DNA from: Candidatus Poseidonia sp.
Lineage (GTDB): Archaea; Thermoplasmatota; Poseidoniia; Poseidoniales; Poseidoniaceae
Reading direction: 5' to 3'
Length of the DNA: 40,005 nucleotides
Assembly: GCA_023254365.1 (NCBI GenBank)
Contig: JALRLQ010000004.1
Location: forward strand, 1 to 40,005
Under the pieces are notes generated by a model. That model had not been told where the DNA came from. It was given only the letters and a program-made list of their open reading frames with translations, and did not search any database. Shown here piece by piece: positions 33,505-40,005 of the stretch; positions within the stretch are counted from its first letter, which is position 1, and every line of letters starts with the position of its first letter. A program made the position numbers and the translations under genes.

Positions 33505-34275
33505 TCAAAACACGCCGTGATTGTTGCAGTTTTTGCACCCTGCACCTTGACAGTACGGGCAGGTGGCCATCACGAGCAACTTGCTGCGTCGACGATTCAT
33601 CGCCAAATCCTTGTCTGCTTGCAAAAAACGTGAACGTTCGGACCGTTCAATGTCTTTCTTTGAATGAGCTTCTTTGCTAAAAAACGAGGTCCTGAAACTT
33701 CCGGCTTTCTCACGCCGTCGTTCCAATTTTTCGCGTGTCTGAACAACCGCCTCGGCTTCCCAATACTTCGGACCTCGCATCATCAACGCCCCAAACACCG
33801 CAAAGAGGATTTGGACCACCCAGGGCTGAACAGGAACGGGAGAAAGATCGGCGAGGCTGGTGGAATTGGCAGACGAGGGAAGCCACGCAAGACGGTCAAG
33901 GATGGCCAGACCGAACAGCACACAGCCCATGATGAACCCAGCCTTGCGCATGCGCTTGGCCCACGATTTGTTCTGTGGGAGTTCAAAGCCGTAGACGAAC
34001 AAGAACAACCCCTCCATCAGCATCAAAACGTCAGCACCTGACCATTGACCAACCTCGCCGAGGCAGTACGAGGTTCCCGAATCCCGCAATTCCGCCTCAA
34101 CCGTTGAGGGCGAACATGCAGGCTCAAACATCAGCAAGGCATCCAACTTGTAACCGTCGGCACCGTCGATCACCTTTGGTGCAACCGCCCCGAATTGAAC
34201 GTTGGCGATGACGAACAGCAACAACCCCGCACCGAACAGTGTCATGATTTTTCGGAGGTTGATTCCAAACACCAT
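33505..34275 (-). CDS. Membrane protein with C-terminal zinc-ribbon-like motif
   Basis: 256 residues from ATG at 34275. Four hydrophobic helices are seen (MTLFGAGLLLFVIANV, LMLMEGLFLFVYGF, AGFIMGCVLFGLAIL, VVQILFAVFGALMM). An extracytoplasmic loop after the first helix holds two Cys (about 54 and 71). A basic helical segment follows, and the tail ends with CPYCQGAGCKNC, a CxxC-GxG-CxxC motif like the DnaJ/rubredoxin type that binds zinc. No family was recognised. It faces away from nadB and lies 130 bases upstream of smc's start region, with its own promoter region in the 120 bases before 34275. Confidence 0.6.
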   Translation of the reverse strand: MVFGINLRKIMTLFGAGLLLFVIANVQFGAVAPKVIDGADGYKLDALLMFEPACSPSTVEAELRDSGTSYCLGEVGQWSGADVLMLMEGLFLFVYGFELPQNKSWAKRMRKAGFIMGCVLFGLAILDRLAWLPSSANSTSLADLSPVPVQPWVVQILFAVFGALMMRGPKYWEAEAVVQTREKLERRREKAGSFRTSFFSKEAHSKKDIERSERSRFLQADKDLAMNRRRSKLLVMATCPYCQGAGCKNCNNHGVF

Positions 34276-34395
34276 GCGAGGTCCTCGTCGTGACCATGCG
34301 GACCTGCTTCATAGTGCTTTTGAGGTAGGCGGAAAGAAGGAAGGGCCATCAGCGTCAAGAAGGGGTGACACGAGCCCCCTCCCGAGGAGAAGGTC

Positions 34396-36054
34396 ATGGC
34401 GCACGTGGTCATCGTGGGAAGCGGCATTGCCGGCTTGTTCGCTGCCGCCCGCCTTGCCGATTCGGGCCATGATGTGACCGTGGCGACGAAGAAACGCACC
34501 AAAGATTCCTCCACCAATTGGGCCCAAGGAGGCATCGCCGCCATCCTTGACAAAACCAACCTGAAGGGCATGGAGGCCCACGTCCAGGACACGCTCAAAT
34601 GCGGCGATGGACGATGCGATGAAGACGTGGTTCGAAGCATCATCGAGGAAGCAGGAGAGCGAATTCGGGATTTGATCCGGCTCGGGGTCGAGTTCGAGAA
34701 AGAGCACGATGGAGCGTACTCCATGGCGCAGGAAGGCGGTCATTCTGCAAAGCGAATCCTTCACGCCAAAGACGCCACGGGCCGAGAAATCGAACGGGCG
34801 CTCTCAGCCTACGCCACCCAACACGAACGAATTCAACTTCGGCCCAACACACTGGCCATCGACCTCATTCAGCGCGAGCACGGCAACCCGGCAAAGGGCG
34901 TGGCTGGCGTTTGGTGTTTGGACCAAACCTCACAGGAAGTTCTCACCCTCGAAGCCGATGCCGTCATCCTCGCGACGGGTGGCGTTGGTTGCCTCTGGAA
35001 GCAGACCACCAACCCGAGCGTCGCCACCGGAGACGGGTTGGCCATGGCCTATAGAACAGGAGCCTCCGTTGAACAACTGGCGTTTATTCAGTTTCATCCG
35101 ACCGCCCTTTATTCCAACGAACACCGACCGTTTTTGATTTCCGAAGCGCTTCGTGGTGTTGGAGCAGAACTGCTTGACGACGCAGGATTGGCAGCATGGG
35201 ACGAGGCGTGCCGCACGGCGTTAGCCGAAGGCAGCCAACCGCCCCATCCCAGCGGGTTCTCCTTCACGTTGAAGCACTCCCCTGCCGGGTCGATGGCCAC
35301 CAGAGACATCGTTGCAAGAGCCATCGACCAACAACTGAAAACGACTGGAAAACCGTGCGTTTACTTGGTCACGTCCCATCTCAACGACATCGATCTTCCC
35401 TCAAAATTCCCCACCATCTCTCAACGCCTAACAAAGGAAGGCTTGACGCTCGGCAAGGACCCTCTTCCTGTGGTTCCTGCTGCTCACTACATGGTGGGAG
35501 GCATCCGCGTGGATTCCATTGGACGAGCGTACCTGCAAGGCAAGGACGAGCACATGCCGCATCTCTTCGCCATCGGTGAAGTGGCATGCACCGGTATGCA
35601 CGGTGCCAACCGCCTCGCATCCAACAGTTTGCTTGAAGCCGTGGTTTACGCCCACCGTGCATCGCAGCACTTGATCGATCATCCACCAACGACCTATGAA
35701 GGTACGCACCCGGCATGGAGAGCCGATGGTTTGCATCGCTTGCGAGAGCATGCGCCCATCATCCACGACCGCACCAGCTTGGTCAGCACCATGTCACAGG
35801 AAGTGGGCATTGTCCGTTCCAACCAACGGTTGCGAAGAGCGCAGCGACGACTTGCGTTGCTGAATCAGGAGGTGGATTTGATTTGGAAAGCCTCGCTGCC
35901 GAGTCGTGCCATCGTTGAATTGCGAAACCTGGCCCTCATCGGTCACTTGGTGGTCACCAATGCCTTGGAACAGAAGGAAAATGCAGGGCTCCACTACAAC
36001 GTTGACCTGCTCAAGGATGGCACGCCTGAACAAGGGCCGTCAGCATCTGATTGA
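34396..36054 (+). CDS. nadB: L-aspartate oxidase
   Basis: 552 residues from ATG at 34396, after a GAGGAGAAGG ribosome site. The FAD-binding Rossmann motif GSGIAGLFAAARLA opens the protein. NWAQGGIAAILD, EGGHSAKRILHA, ILATGGVGCLWKQTTNP, QFHPTALY and HYMVGGIRVDSIGRAYL follow, with the end GLHYNVDLL. It oxidises aspartate to iminoaspartate, the first step of de novo NAD synthesis. The substrate motifs separate it from succinate dehydrogenase subunit A. NadA and NadC are not in this window. Its last 44 bases overlap the end of the opposing panE gene. Confidence 0.93.
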   Translation: MAHVVIVGSGIAGLFAAARLADSGHDVTVATKKRTKDSSTNWAQGGIAAILDKTNLKGMEAHVQDTLKCGDGRCDEDVVRSIIEEAGERIRDLIRLGVEFEKEHDGAYSMAQEGGHSAKRILHAKDATGREIERALSAYATQHERIQLRPNTLAIDLIQREHGNPAKGVAGVWCLDQTSQEVLTLEADAVILATGGVGCLWKQTTNPSVATGDGLAMAYRTGASVEQLAFIQFHPTALYSNEHRPFLISEALRGVGAELLDDAGLAAWDEACRTALAEGSQPPHPSGFSFTLKHSPAGSMATRDIVARAIDQQLKTTGKPCVYLVTSHLNDIDLPSKFPTISQRLTKEGLTLGKDPLPVVPAAHYMVGGIRVDSIGRAYLQGKDEHMPHLFAIGEVACTGMHGANRLASNSLLEAVVYAHRASQHLIDHPPTTYEGTHPAWRADGLHRLREHAPIIHDRTSLVSTMSQEVGIVRSNQRLRRAQRRLALLNQEVDLIWKASLPSRAIVELRNLALIGHLVVTNALEQKENAGLHYNVDLLKDGTPEQGPSASD

Positions 36055-36940
36055 GGGGAACCGCAAGACCGTGTTCTTCTGCGAGTTCAACCACGGCTCC
36101 GTTAAGCGCCTCAATTTCCGTCCTCCGCCCTGCTTTCATGTCCTGCAACATACTGCAGTGGTTGTCTTTGGTGCTGGTCAAGACCGCTCGCAGGTGGTGT
36201 TCAAACGCAACCTCGTCGGGAACAGCGACCCGCTGCAAGCGCGCAACACGAGCTGCTTCACGGTAGACCATCATGCAGGTGCTCAACAGTTCGTCAGCCA
36301 GCAATTCCCCGTTTTGCAAACCAGCAAGGGCAGCGATGGGGTTGATGGCGAGGTTCAGCAGGACTTTCTCCCAAACCATCGAGGCTGCATCGTCACGTAC
36401 CACTGGAGAAAGTTGAGCAACATCAAACAGCTCGGCAACGAGGGCCATCGTTTCCTCACCGGCACCAAACGGAGGTAAGGCGAGGTTCACCGTGCCTTGG
36501 CCCACCCACACCACTCCGCCTTCGGCTTCGGTAAAGGCCCCGTGCGTGGTGGTCGCAGCCAACACGCGCTGCGGACCCAAGGCCCGGGCGAGTTGTTCTG
36601 GATGTCCCAATCCGTTGGAAATGGCCAGCGCCACACCGTTCTCTCGAAGCATTGTTTGAGCCAATTCAAGAAGCGAAGGAATGGCATACGATTTGCAAGA
36701 AAAAATCACGACATCTGAACCGCCGTGGAGGTGAGGCTCAACCTCCAATTCTTCGCAGGAAAACAAGAAGCGACTCGCAGGCACCGGTTGGAGGCCAAAG
36801 CCGGAAACATCGATGCCTTCCAGGATTTGACGAGCGCCGCGCTCGCCACGGACATGAAGGTGTATTTCGTGGTCCGTGGAGGCCAAGCTTGCCGCAAACA
36901 CGCTCCCGATGGAACCCGTTCCGAGGATGGAGACACGCAT
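36011..36940 (-). CDS. panE: Ketopantoate reductase
   Basis: 309 residues from ATG at 36940, where the Rossmann fold begins (MRVSILGTGSIGSVFAASLA). Further motifs are VVIFSCKSYAIPSLLELA, NGLGHPEQLARALG, WEKVLLNLAINPIAALAG with the catalytic Lys, and KAGRRTEIEALNGAVVELAEEHGL. The enzyme reduces ketopantoate to pantoate with NADPH for coenzyme A synthesis. It starts eight bases after the stop of the upstream membrane protein gene and may be translated from the same message. Related 2-hydroxyacid-type reductases of the ApbA/PanE family are the alternative. Confidence 0.88.
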   Translation of the reverse strand: MRVSILGTGSIGSVFAASLASTDHEIHLHVRGERGARQILEGIDVSGFGLQPVPASRFLFSCEELEVEPHLHGGSDVVIFSCKSYAIPSLLELAQTMLRENGVALAISNGLGHPEQLARALGPQRVLAATTTHGAFTEAEGGVVWVGQGTVNLALPPFGAGEETMALVAELFDVAQLSPVVRDDAASMVWEKVLLNLAINPIAALAGLQNGELLADELLSTCMMVYREAARVARLQRVAVPDEVAFEHHLRAVLTSTKDNHCSMLQDMKAGRRTEIEALNGAVVELAEEHGLAVPLNQMLTALVQACHP

Positions 36941-36948
36941 GAAAACCC

Positions 36949-39477
36949 TCACTGGTAACTGGCAAGATGGAGAACGACGGTTCCCGATTCGAGGCTCAAC
37001 CACATCGTTGCCAGCGGCGTGGACGGCGGGACGAGCGAAAGGGTCGTGTTGCCAGGAGCGAGTGCTTGGCCGTTCCAATCGTGTTGCCAGTCTTCTCCTA
37101 AACTTCCTTCTCTGGCCAACCTGAAGGGCACGTCCGCCGTACTTGGGTTGTGGAAGGTCAACTCACCCATGCCCTCGTTGACGAACGTACCGTTGGCCGC
37201 AATGGCCCATGGCGTGGACCAAAATCGGGTGATGGAGTTCATCCATGTCACCAACAATTCGGGACCTGACTCCACTTCAAAACTGACACGCGGGTAAGGA
37301 GAGTATCCCTCGTTGCACAAGGAAACGTTGCTGCCTGCCGTCATGAGCAACGTGAGGTTTTGCTCGGCCTCGATCACCGGAAGGTGACCTGAGGCGAACA
37401 CGTCCGTGTCCCAAATCCATTGACCCTCAAGCGGGCGTGGTGGCGTGCTGATGCTGGCGTTCACCGGGCATCGGTCAGCGTTGATTTGCAGGTTGCCGCC
37501 GTCTTGAAGCAAGGCACCCCACCCCTGTGTCCCCTCATGTGTGATGGTCCAGCCATGCTCTGGAACATAGGCCACCAACGGCCGCCGGTCTGGCAGCAGT
37601 GGAGCAAAGGTGTCGTTGTTGATTCGGAGGATACCGTGTGAAGGTTGGAACACCAGAGGGTCAAGTCCCGAGAGACACACCCTTTGGGGCACATCGGAGA
37701 GGTTGGCCATCAACCCTTGTTCACCTTCGAGGTGAACCAACGATGTTTGAACGTCAGCCACGGCGGAGGCTTCTATTTCGATGTTCACGGAGGTGGAATT
37801 GACCAGGGCGCCGCTCAGGTCCACACACCTCAGCATCGTTGCGCCGTTGGACTCATCGTACCATTGCTGCCCGGGAAGGACCTCAAGAGCAGGTTCGACC
37901 TCAAAGGGAACGAGGTCGTACCCGTCGTTGATGTGGACGACGTACACGCCAGAGGCTTTGGTGGGTTGGTATGTTCCCGCCCACGTCAAGTTCAACCAAA
38001 ACTTGGCCGTTCGTTGGGGAAGGAGGTGTGTTCCGCACCCTTCACCGTTGATGTCAAGGTCGTCTTCACCGTCACAATCCCATTCAACCAGCCAATCATG
38101 GCCCGTGTGTTCAAACTCGGCATGAACCGCAAAGGGACGCTCCAACGAAGAAGGGTTGGTGATTTGGACGAGGGTTCGTGAAACCCAGCGACCGTCGTCT
38201 TGGAGCACGGCCAGTTCCGGGTCAACGAGGGTGTATGTCATGGGGTCCTCCCAGCCATCGTCGTGGACGACTGGTTGAGAGGCTGGAAGCAGAAACACGA
38301 ACACCAACAAAAGCACCATGCCCATGCGACGATGATCCTCCTCGCTCAGGCCCGTGGTTTCGTCAAGAATGATGGGGATGCGAAGGTCGTTCCCGAGGAA
38401 GAACAGGAGCGGCAAGAGCAGCGCGAAGACAAGGAACCACAAGGAGAACGCATCGAACACGCCAAACACGTAGGCACAGAAGAGAACCGCAACGAGGATC
38501 AAACTCTGGGTGCTCGAACTTCGTGCGTCGAGCATGCCCATTCGAGCAATCAACAAACGACCACCGGGGAAGGTCGGAATGGGGAGAATGGAAATCCAAG
38601 CAAAGAGCATCAGCATGCCGCCGGCGTGAACCCAGGGATGGGCCCACGACAACCGGACCCATGCATCGTTTCCTACAAGCTCCGTTGCTAACAGGCTCAC
38701 GAAGAGAGGGGGTGCTGAGATCAAGGGCATGAGGGATGAGGCGAGATACTCCGGCGTCATTCGCAATCCGACGAGGAACAACAACGCCCCTGAAATCCCG
38801 AGCACGGTGGGCACCGTCAACGCCGTAAAGCCCAATGAAGAACGGTCGGGCCAAGCACGGGCGTCCATGCGAGGCAGCGTCGGTATGAGGAACAAACCGA
38901 ACGGCCAGAACAACCACGATGAAGGGAAGACGCCCAAGGCGTACAAGGCGATGGTGAAATCAGGAACAGGAACCAAGTGGCCGCTTCGCACGCCGAAACG
39001 GGCCGCTACGGCTCGTTGAACAAAGGATGCGAGAAGGAGAACACAAAGAATGGGCAGCGTGTACCCCAACAGCGCATCAAAGAAGGACGACGCATGAAAC
39101 CATCCGTTCGCTTCCCGGCTGGGCTCCATCCATTGATGCCCCGCAAGCGTGAGCGTCAACAAGGAGAGCGACCAGAACATTAGCAAGGTCTTTGGCCGTG
39201 GAAACTGCCGTTCTGGTGTTGGAAACACCGTGATGACCCATTCTTCGTCTTTGGTTAATTTCCCCATCCATCCAAGCCGCTGCAAGTGGGCGTTCGCCTT
39301 TCGCAAATCACCGTGGATGTCGTCGTCTTTGCTTCGCACCGACCACGATGGCCAACGGCCACCTGTTTCGCCAAGAACCACGACATACGATGACAACGCC
39401 GAGGCGAGGAGATCGTGTTGTGACCAGGCCTTTTTTTGATGAGGAAGGCCTGTTTGGACCGGTTGTTCGTCGTCCAT
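36949..39477 (-). CDS. Large membrane protein, degenerate site-2-protease (M50) homolog
   Basis: 842 residues from ATG at 39477. About eight helices occupy residues 95-400. Their order and spacing follow EGY-type site-2 proteases: FPTPERQFPRPKTLL, then VAARFGVRSGHLVPVP, PRMDARAWPDRSSLGFTALT, and HPWVHAGGMLMLFAWISILPIPTFPGG. The zinc site HExxH is replaced by Ser151, Phe152 and Arg155. The NxxPxxxxDG motif reads SILPIPTFPGG, so Asn becomes Ser296 and the zinc Asp becomes Pro304. Residues 410-842 are a large extracytoplasmic region of beta domains with several Cys. It is therefore expected to be inactive as a protease and to bind or regulate membrane proteins. It lies upstream of panE. Confidence 0.7.
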   Translation of the reverse strand: MDDEQPVQTGLPHQKKAWSQHDLLASALSSYVVVLGETGGRWPSWSVRSKDDDIHGDLRKANAHLQRLGWMGKLTKDEEWVITVFPTPERQFPRPKTLLMFWSLSLLTLTLAGHQWMEPSREANGWFHASSFFDALLGYTLPILCVLLLASFVQRAVAARFGVRSGHLVPVPDFTIALYALGVFPSSWLFWPFGLFLIPTLPRMDARAWPDRSSLGFTALTVPTVLGISGALLFLVGLRMTPEYLASSLMPLISAPPLFVSLLATELVGNDAWVRLSWAHPWVHAGGMLMLFAWISILPIPTFPGGRLLIARMGMLDARSSSTQSLILVAVLFCAYVFGVFDAFSLWFLVFALLLPLLFFLGNDLRIPIILDETTGLSEEDHRRMGMVLLLVFVFLLPASQPVVHDDGWEDPMTYTLVDPELAVLQDDGRWVSRTLVQITNPSSLERPFAVHAEFEHTGHDWLVEWDCDGEDDLDINGEGCGTHLLPQRTAKFWLNLTWAGTYQPTKASGVYVVHINDGYDLVPFEVEPALEVLPGQQWYDESNGATMLRCVDLSGALVNSTSVNIEIEASAVADVQTSLVHLEGEQGLMANLSDVPQRVCLSGLDPLVFQPSHGILRINNDTFAPLLPDRRPLVAYVPEHGWTITHEGTQGWGALLQDGGNLQINADRCPVNASISTPPRPLEGQWIWDTDVFASGHLPVIEAEQNLTLLMTAGSNVSLCNEGYSPYPRVSFEVESGPELLVTWMNSITRFWSTPWAIAANGTFVNEGMGELTFHNPSTADVPFRLAREGSLGEDWQHDWNGQALAPGNTTLSLVPPSTPLATMWLSLESGTVVLHLASYQ

Positions 39478-39551
39478 CAACCGTTCCCCCTATCAACTCG
39501 GTACGACCCATCCTCCATGAATCCCTCGTTGGAGAGGCACGTTGGACAACT

Positions 39552-40005
39552 TCACTTGTTCTTGAATCGCTTGAGACGGAAGGTCTCTTCACGCTCCATT
39601 TCTTCAAGGCGGAGTTGGATGAACACCTTGGCTTCCTCAAGTTCTGGAATGACCTTGAACTCGAGCGCGTTCACACGGCGTTTCGTGGCTTCGATTTCAG
39701 CAAGAAGGCGCTTCAGCGTGGCCTCCATTTCCGAGGCGGTCACGATTTTCTCGATGAGTTCGCTGAAGGAATCGCTGGCCTCGTCGATGTAGGGTGACGA
39801 GCCGATGAAACCGATGCCACGCTCTGCGAAGGTCGATTTGAGGTTGGTACCGCTCACACTTGGAACGACGACACCCATGATGTTTCGTCGCTCAACTTCA
39901 ACCTCTGGATGGGCTGAGTTGGCGATGGCGGCTGCACGAACCGCCAAGCCACCCTCAATGGCGTTGGCCAAATCGATGCGGGTCTTCGCCAATCGGTATG
40001 CTTCC
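39552..40005 (-). CDS. atpD: A-type ATP synthase subunit D, 5' end missing
   Basis: About 151 residues are visible; the frame is open at the right edge. It shows the subunit D pattern: YRLAKTRIDLANAIEGG, NIMGVVVPSVSG, GIGFIGSSPYIDEASDSFSELIEKIV, and the long final helix with EATKRRVNALEFKVIPELEE. The family is about 210 residues, so about 60 are missing. Subunit D is the central rotor shaft that couples the catalytic head to the membrane ring. The rest of the A-ATPase operon is presumably beyond the window. The frame ends 74 bases before the S2P-like start. Confidence 0.93.
   Translation of the reverse strand, partial: EAYRLAKTRIDLANAIEGGLAVRAAAIANSAHPEVEVERRNIMGVVVPSVSGTNLKSTFAERGIGFIGSSPYIDEASDSFSELIEKIVTASEMEATLKRLLAEIEATKRRVNALEFKVIPELEEAKVFIQLRLEEMEREETFRLKRFKNK

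Noticed and set aside
39427..39452. AGGCC ... GGCCT inverted repeat with a T run, resembling a terminator
   Set aside because: The arms are only five to six bases and lie inside the N-terminal coding region of the S2P-like gene, so a chance match is more likely.
1..40005. tRNA, rRNA, CRISPR arrays and insertion sequences
   Set aside because: I looked for T-loop strings, regularly spaced repeats and transposase motifs and recognised none; a dedicated RNA search was not possible.

Overview
The window looks like a piece of a marine Group II euryarchaeon (Candidatus Poseidoniales) genome, with about 2.5 kb of head-tailed bacteriophage DNA joined to its left end. The archaeal assignment rests on Orc1/Cdc6, ribosomal protein eS6, initiation factor aIF2 gamma, the diphthamide enzyme Dph2, a DUF357 protein, an archaeal-type hypoxanthine phosphoribosyltransferase, A-type ATP synthase subunit D, a class II HMG-CoA reductase, and TATA-like promoters close to start codons. 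The marine Group II assignment is an inference from gene content: secreted peptidases, a bacterial-type smc-scpA-scpB set, NadB and an acyl-CoA dehydrogenase. No database search was possible.

Layout. 1-about 2507: virion genes read leftward (tail-fibre-like protein, beta-propeller protein, small structural protein, C-terminal piece of a second fibre-like protein). This last piece is fused in frame to a secreted archaeal zinc metalloprotease (to 4952), most simply explained as an assembly chimera. 5013-8491: an M28/glutaminyl-cyclase-like secreted peptidase, a membrane protein and an extended thymidylate kinase. 8476-15781: DUF2085 membrane protein, small membrane protein, HEAT-repeat protein, M61 peptidase with PDZ, SerK-like protein, bacterial-type CCA enzyme and an EF-hand protein. 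15782-19298: acyl-CoA dehydrogenase, then GcvH-like protein, hpt and dph2. 19388-22814: orc1/cdc6, rps6e, aIF2 gamma and a PIN nuclease. 22820-26069: a leftward three-gene operon (AAA/winged-helix protein with an altered Walker A, propeller protein, DUF357 protein). 26128-26240: a cluster of TTAACGC elements. 26302-27600: HMG-CoA reductase. 27605-33372: leftward smc-scpA-scpB. 33505-40005: membrane/zinc-ribbon protein, nadB, panE, a large membrane protein that looks like a catalytically dead site-2 protease, and the A-ATPase subunit D gene running off the edge.

How the genes fit together. Three themes recur. Chromosome replication and organisation: Orc1/Cdc6, an Orc-like AAA protein, SMC-ScpA-ScpB. 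Translation: eS6, aIF2 gamma, Dph2, CCA enzyme. Protein degradation at or outside the cell surface: HExxH metalloprotease, M28 family, M61, pseudo-S2P. Metabolic genes cover isoprenoid lipid (mvaA), NAD (nadB), coenzyme A (panE), nucleotide salvage and synthesis (hpt, tmk) and acyl-CoA oxidation. The best leads are the heptamer array at 26.1 kb beside the Orc-like gene, the pseudo-S2P, the aIF2 gamma without its zinc knuckle, the GcvH-like protein with a displaced lysine, and the phage/archaeon joint. No tRNA, rRNA, CRISPR array or insertion sequence was recognised. No stretch longer than 300 bases lacks a gene.
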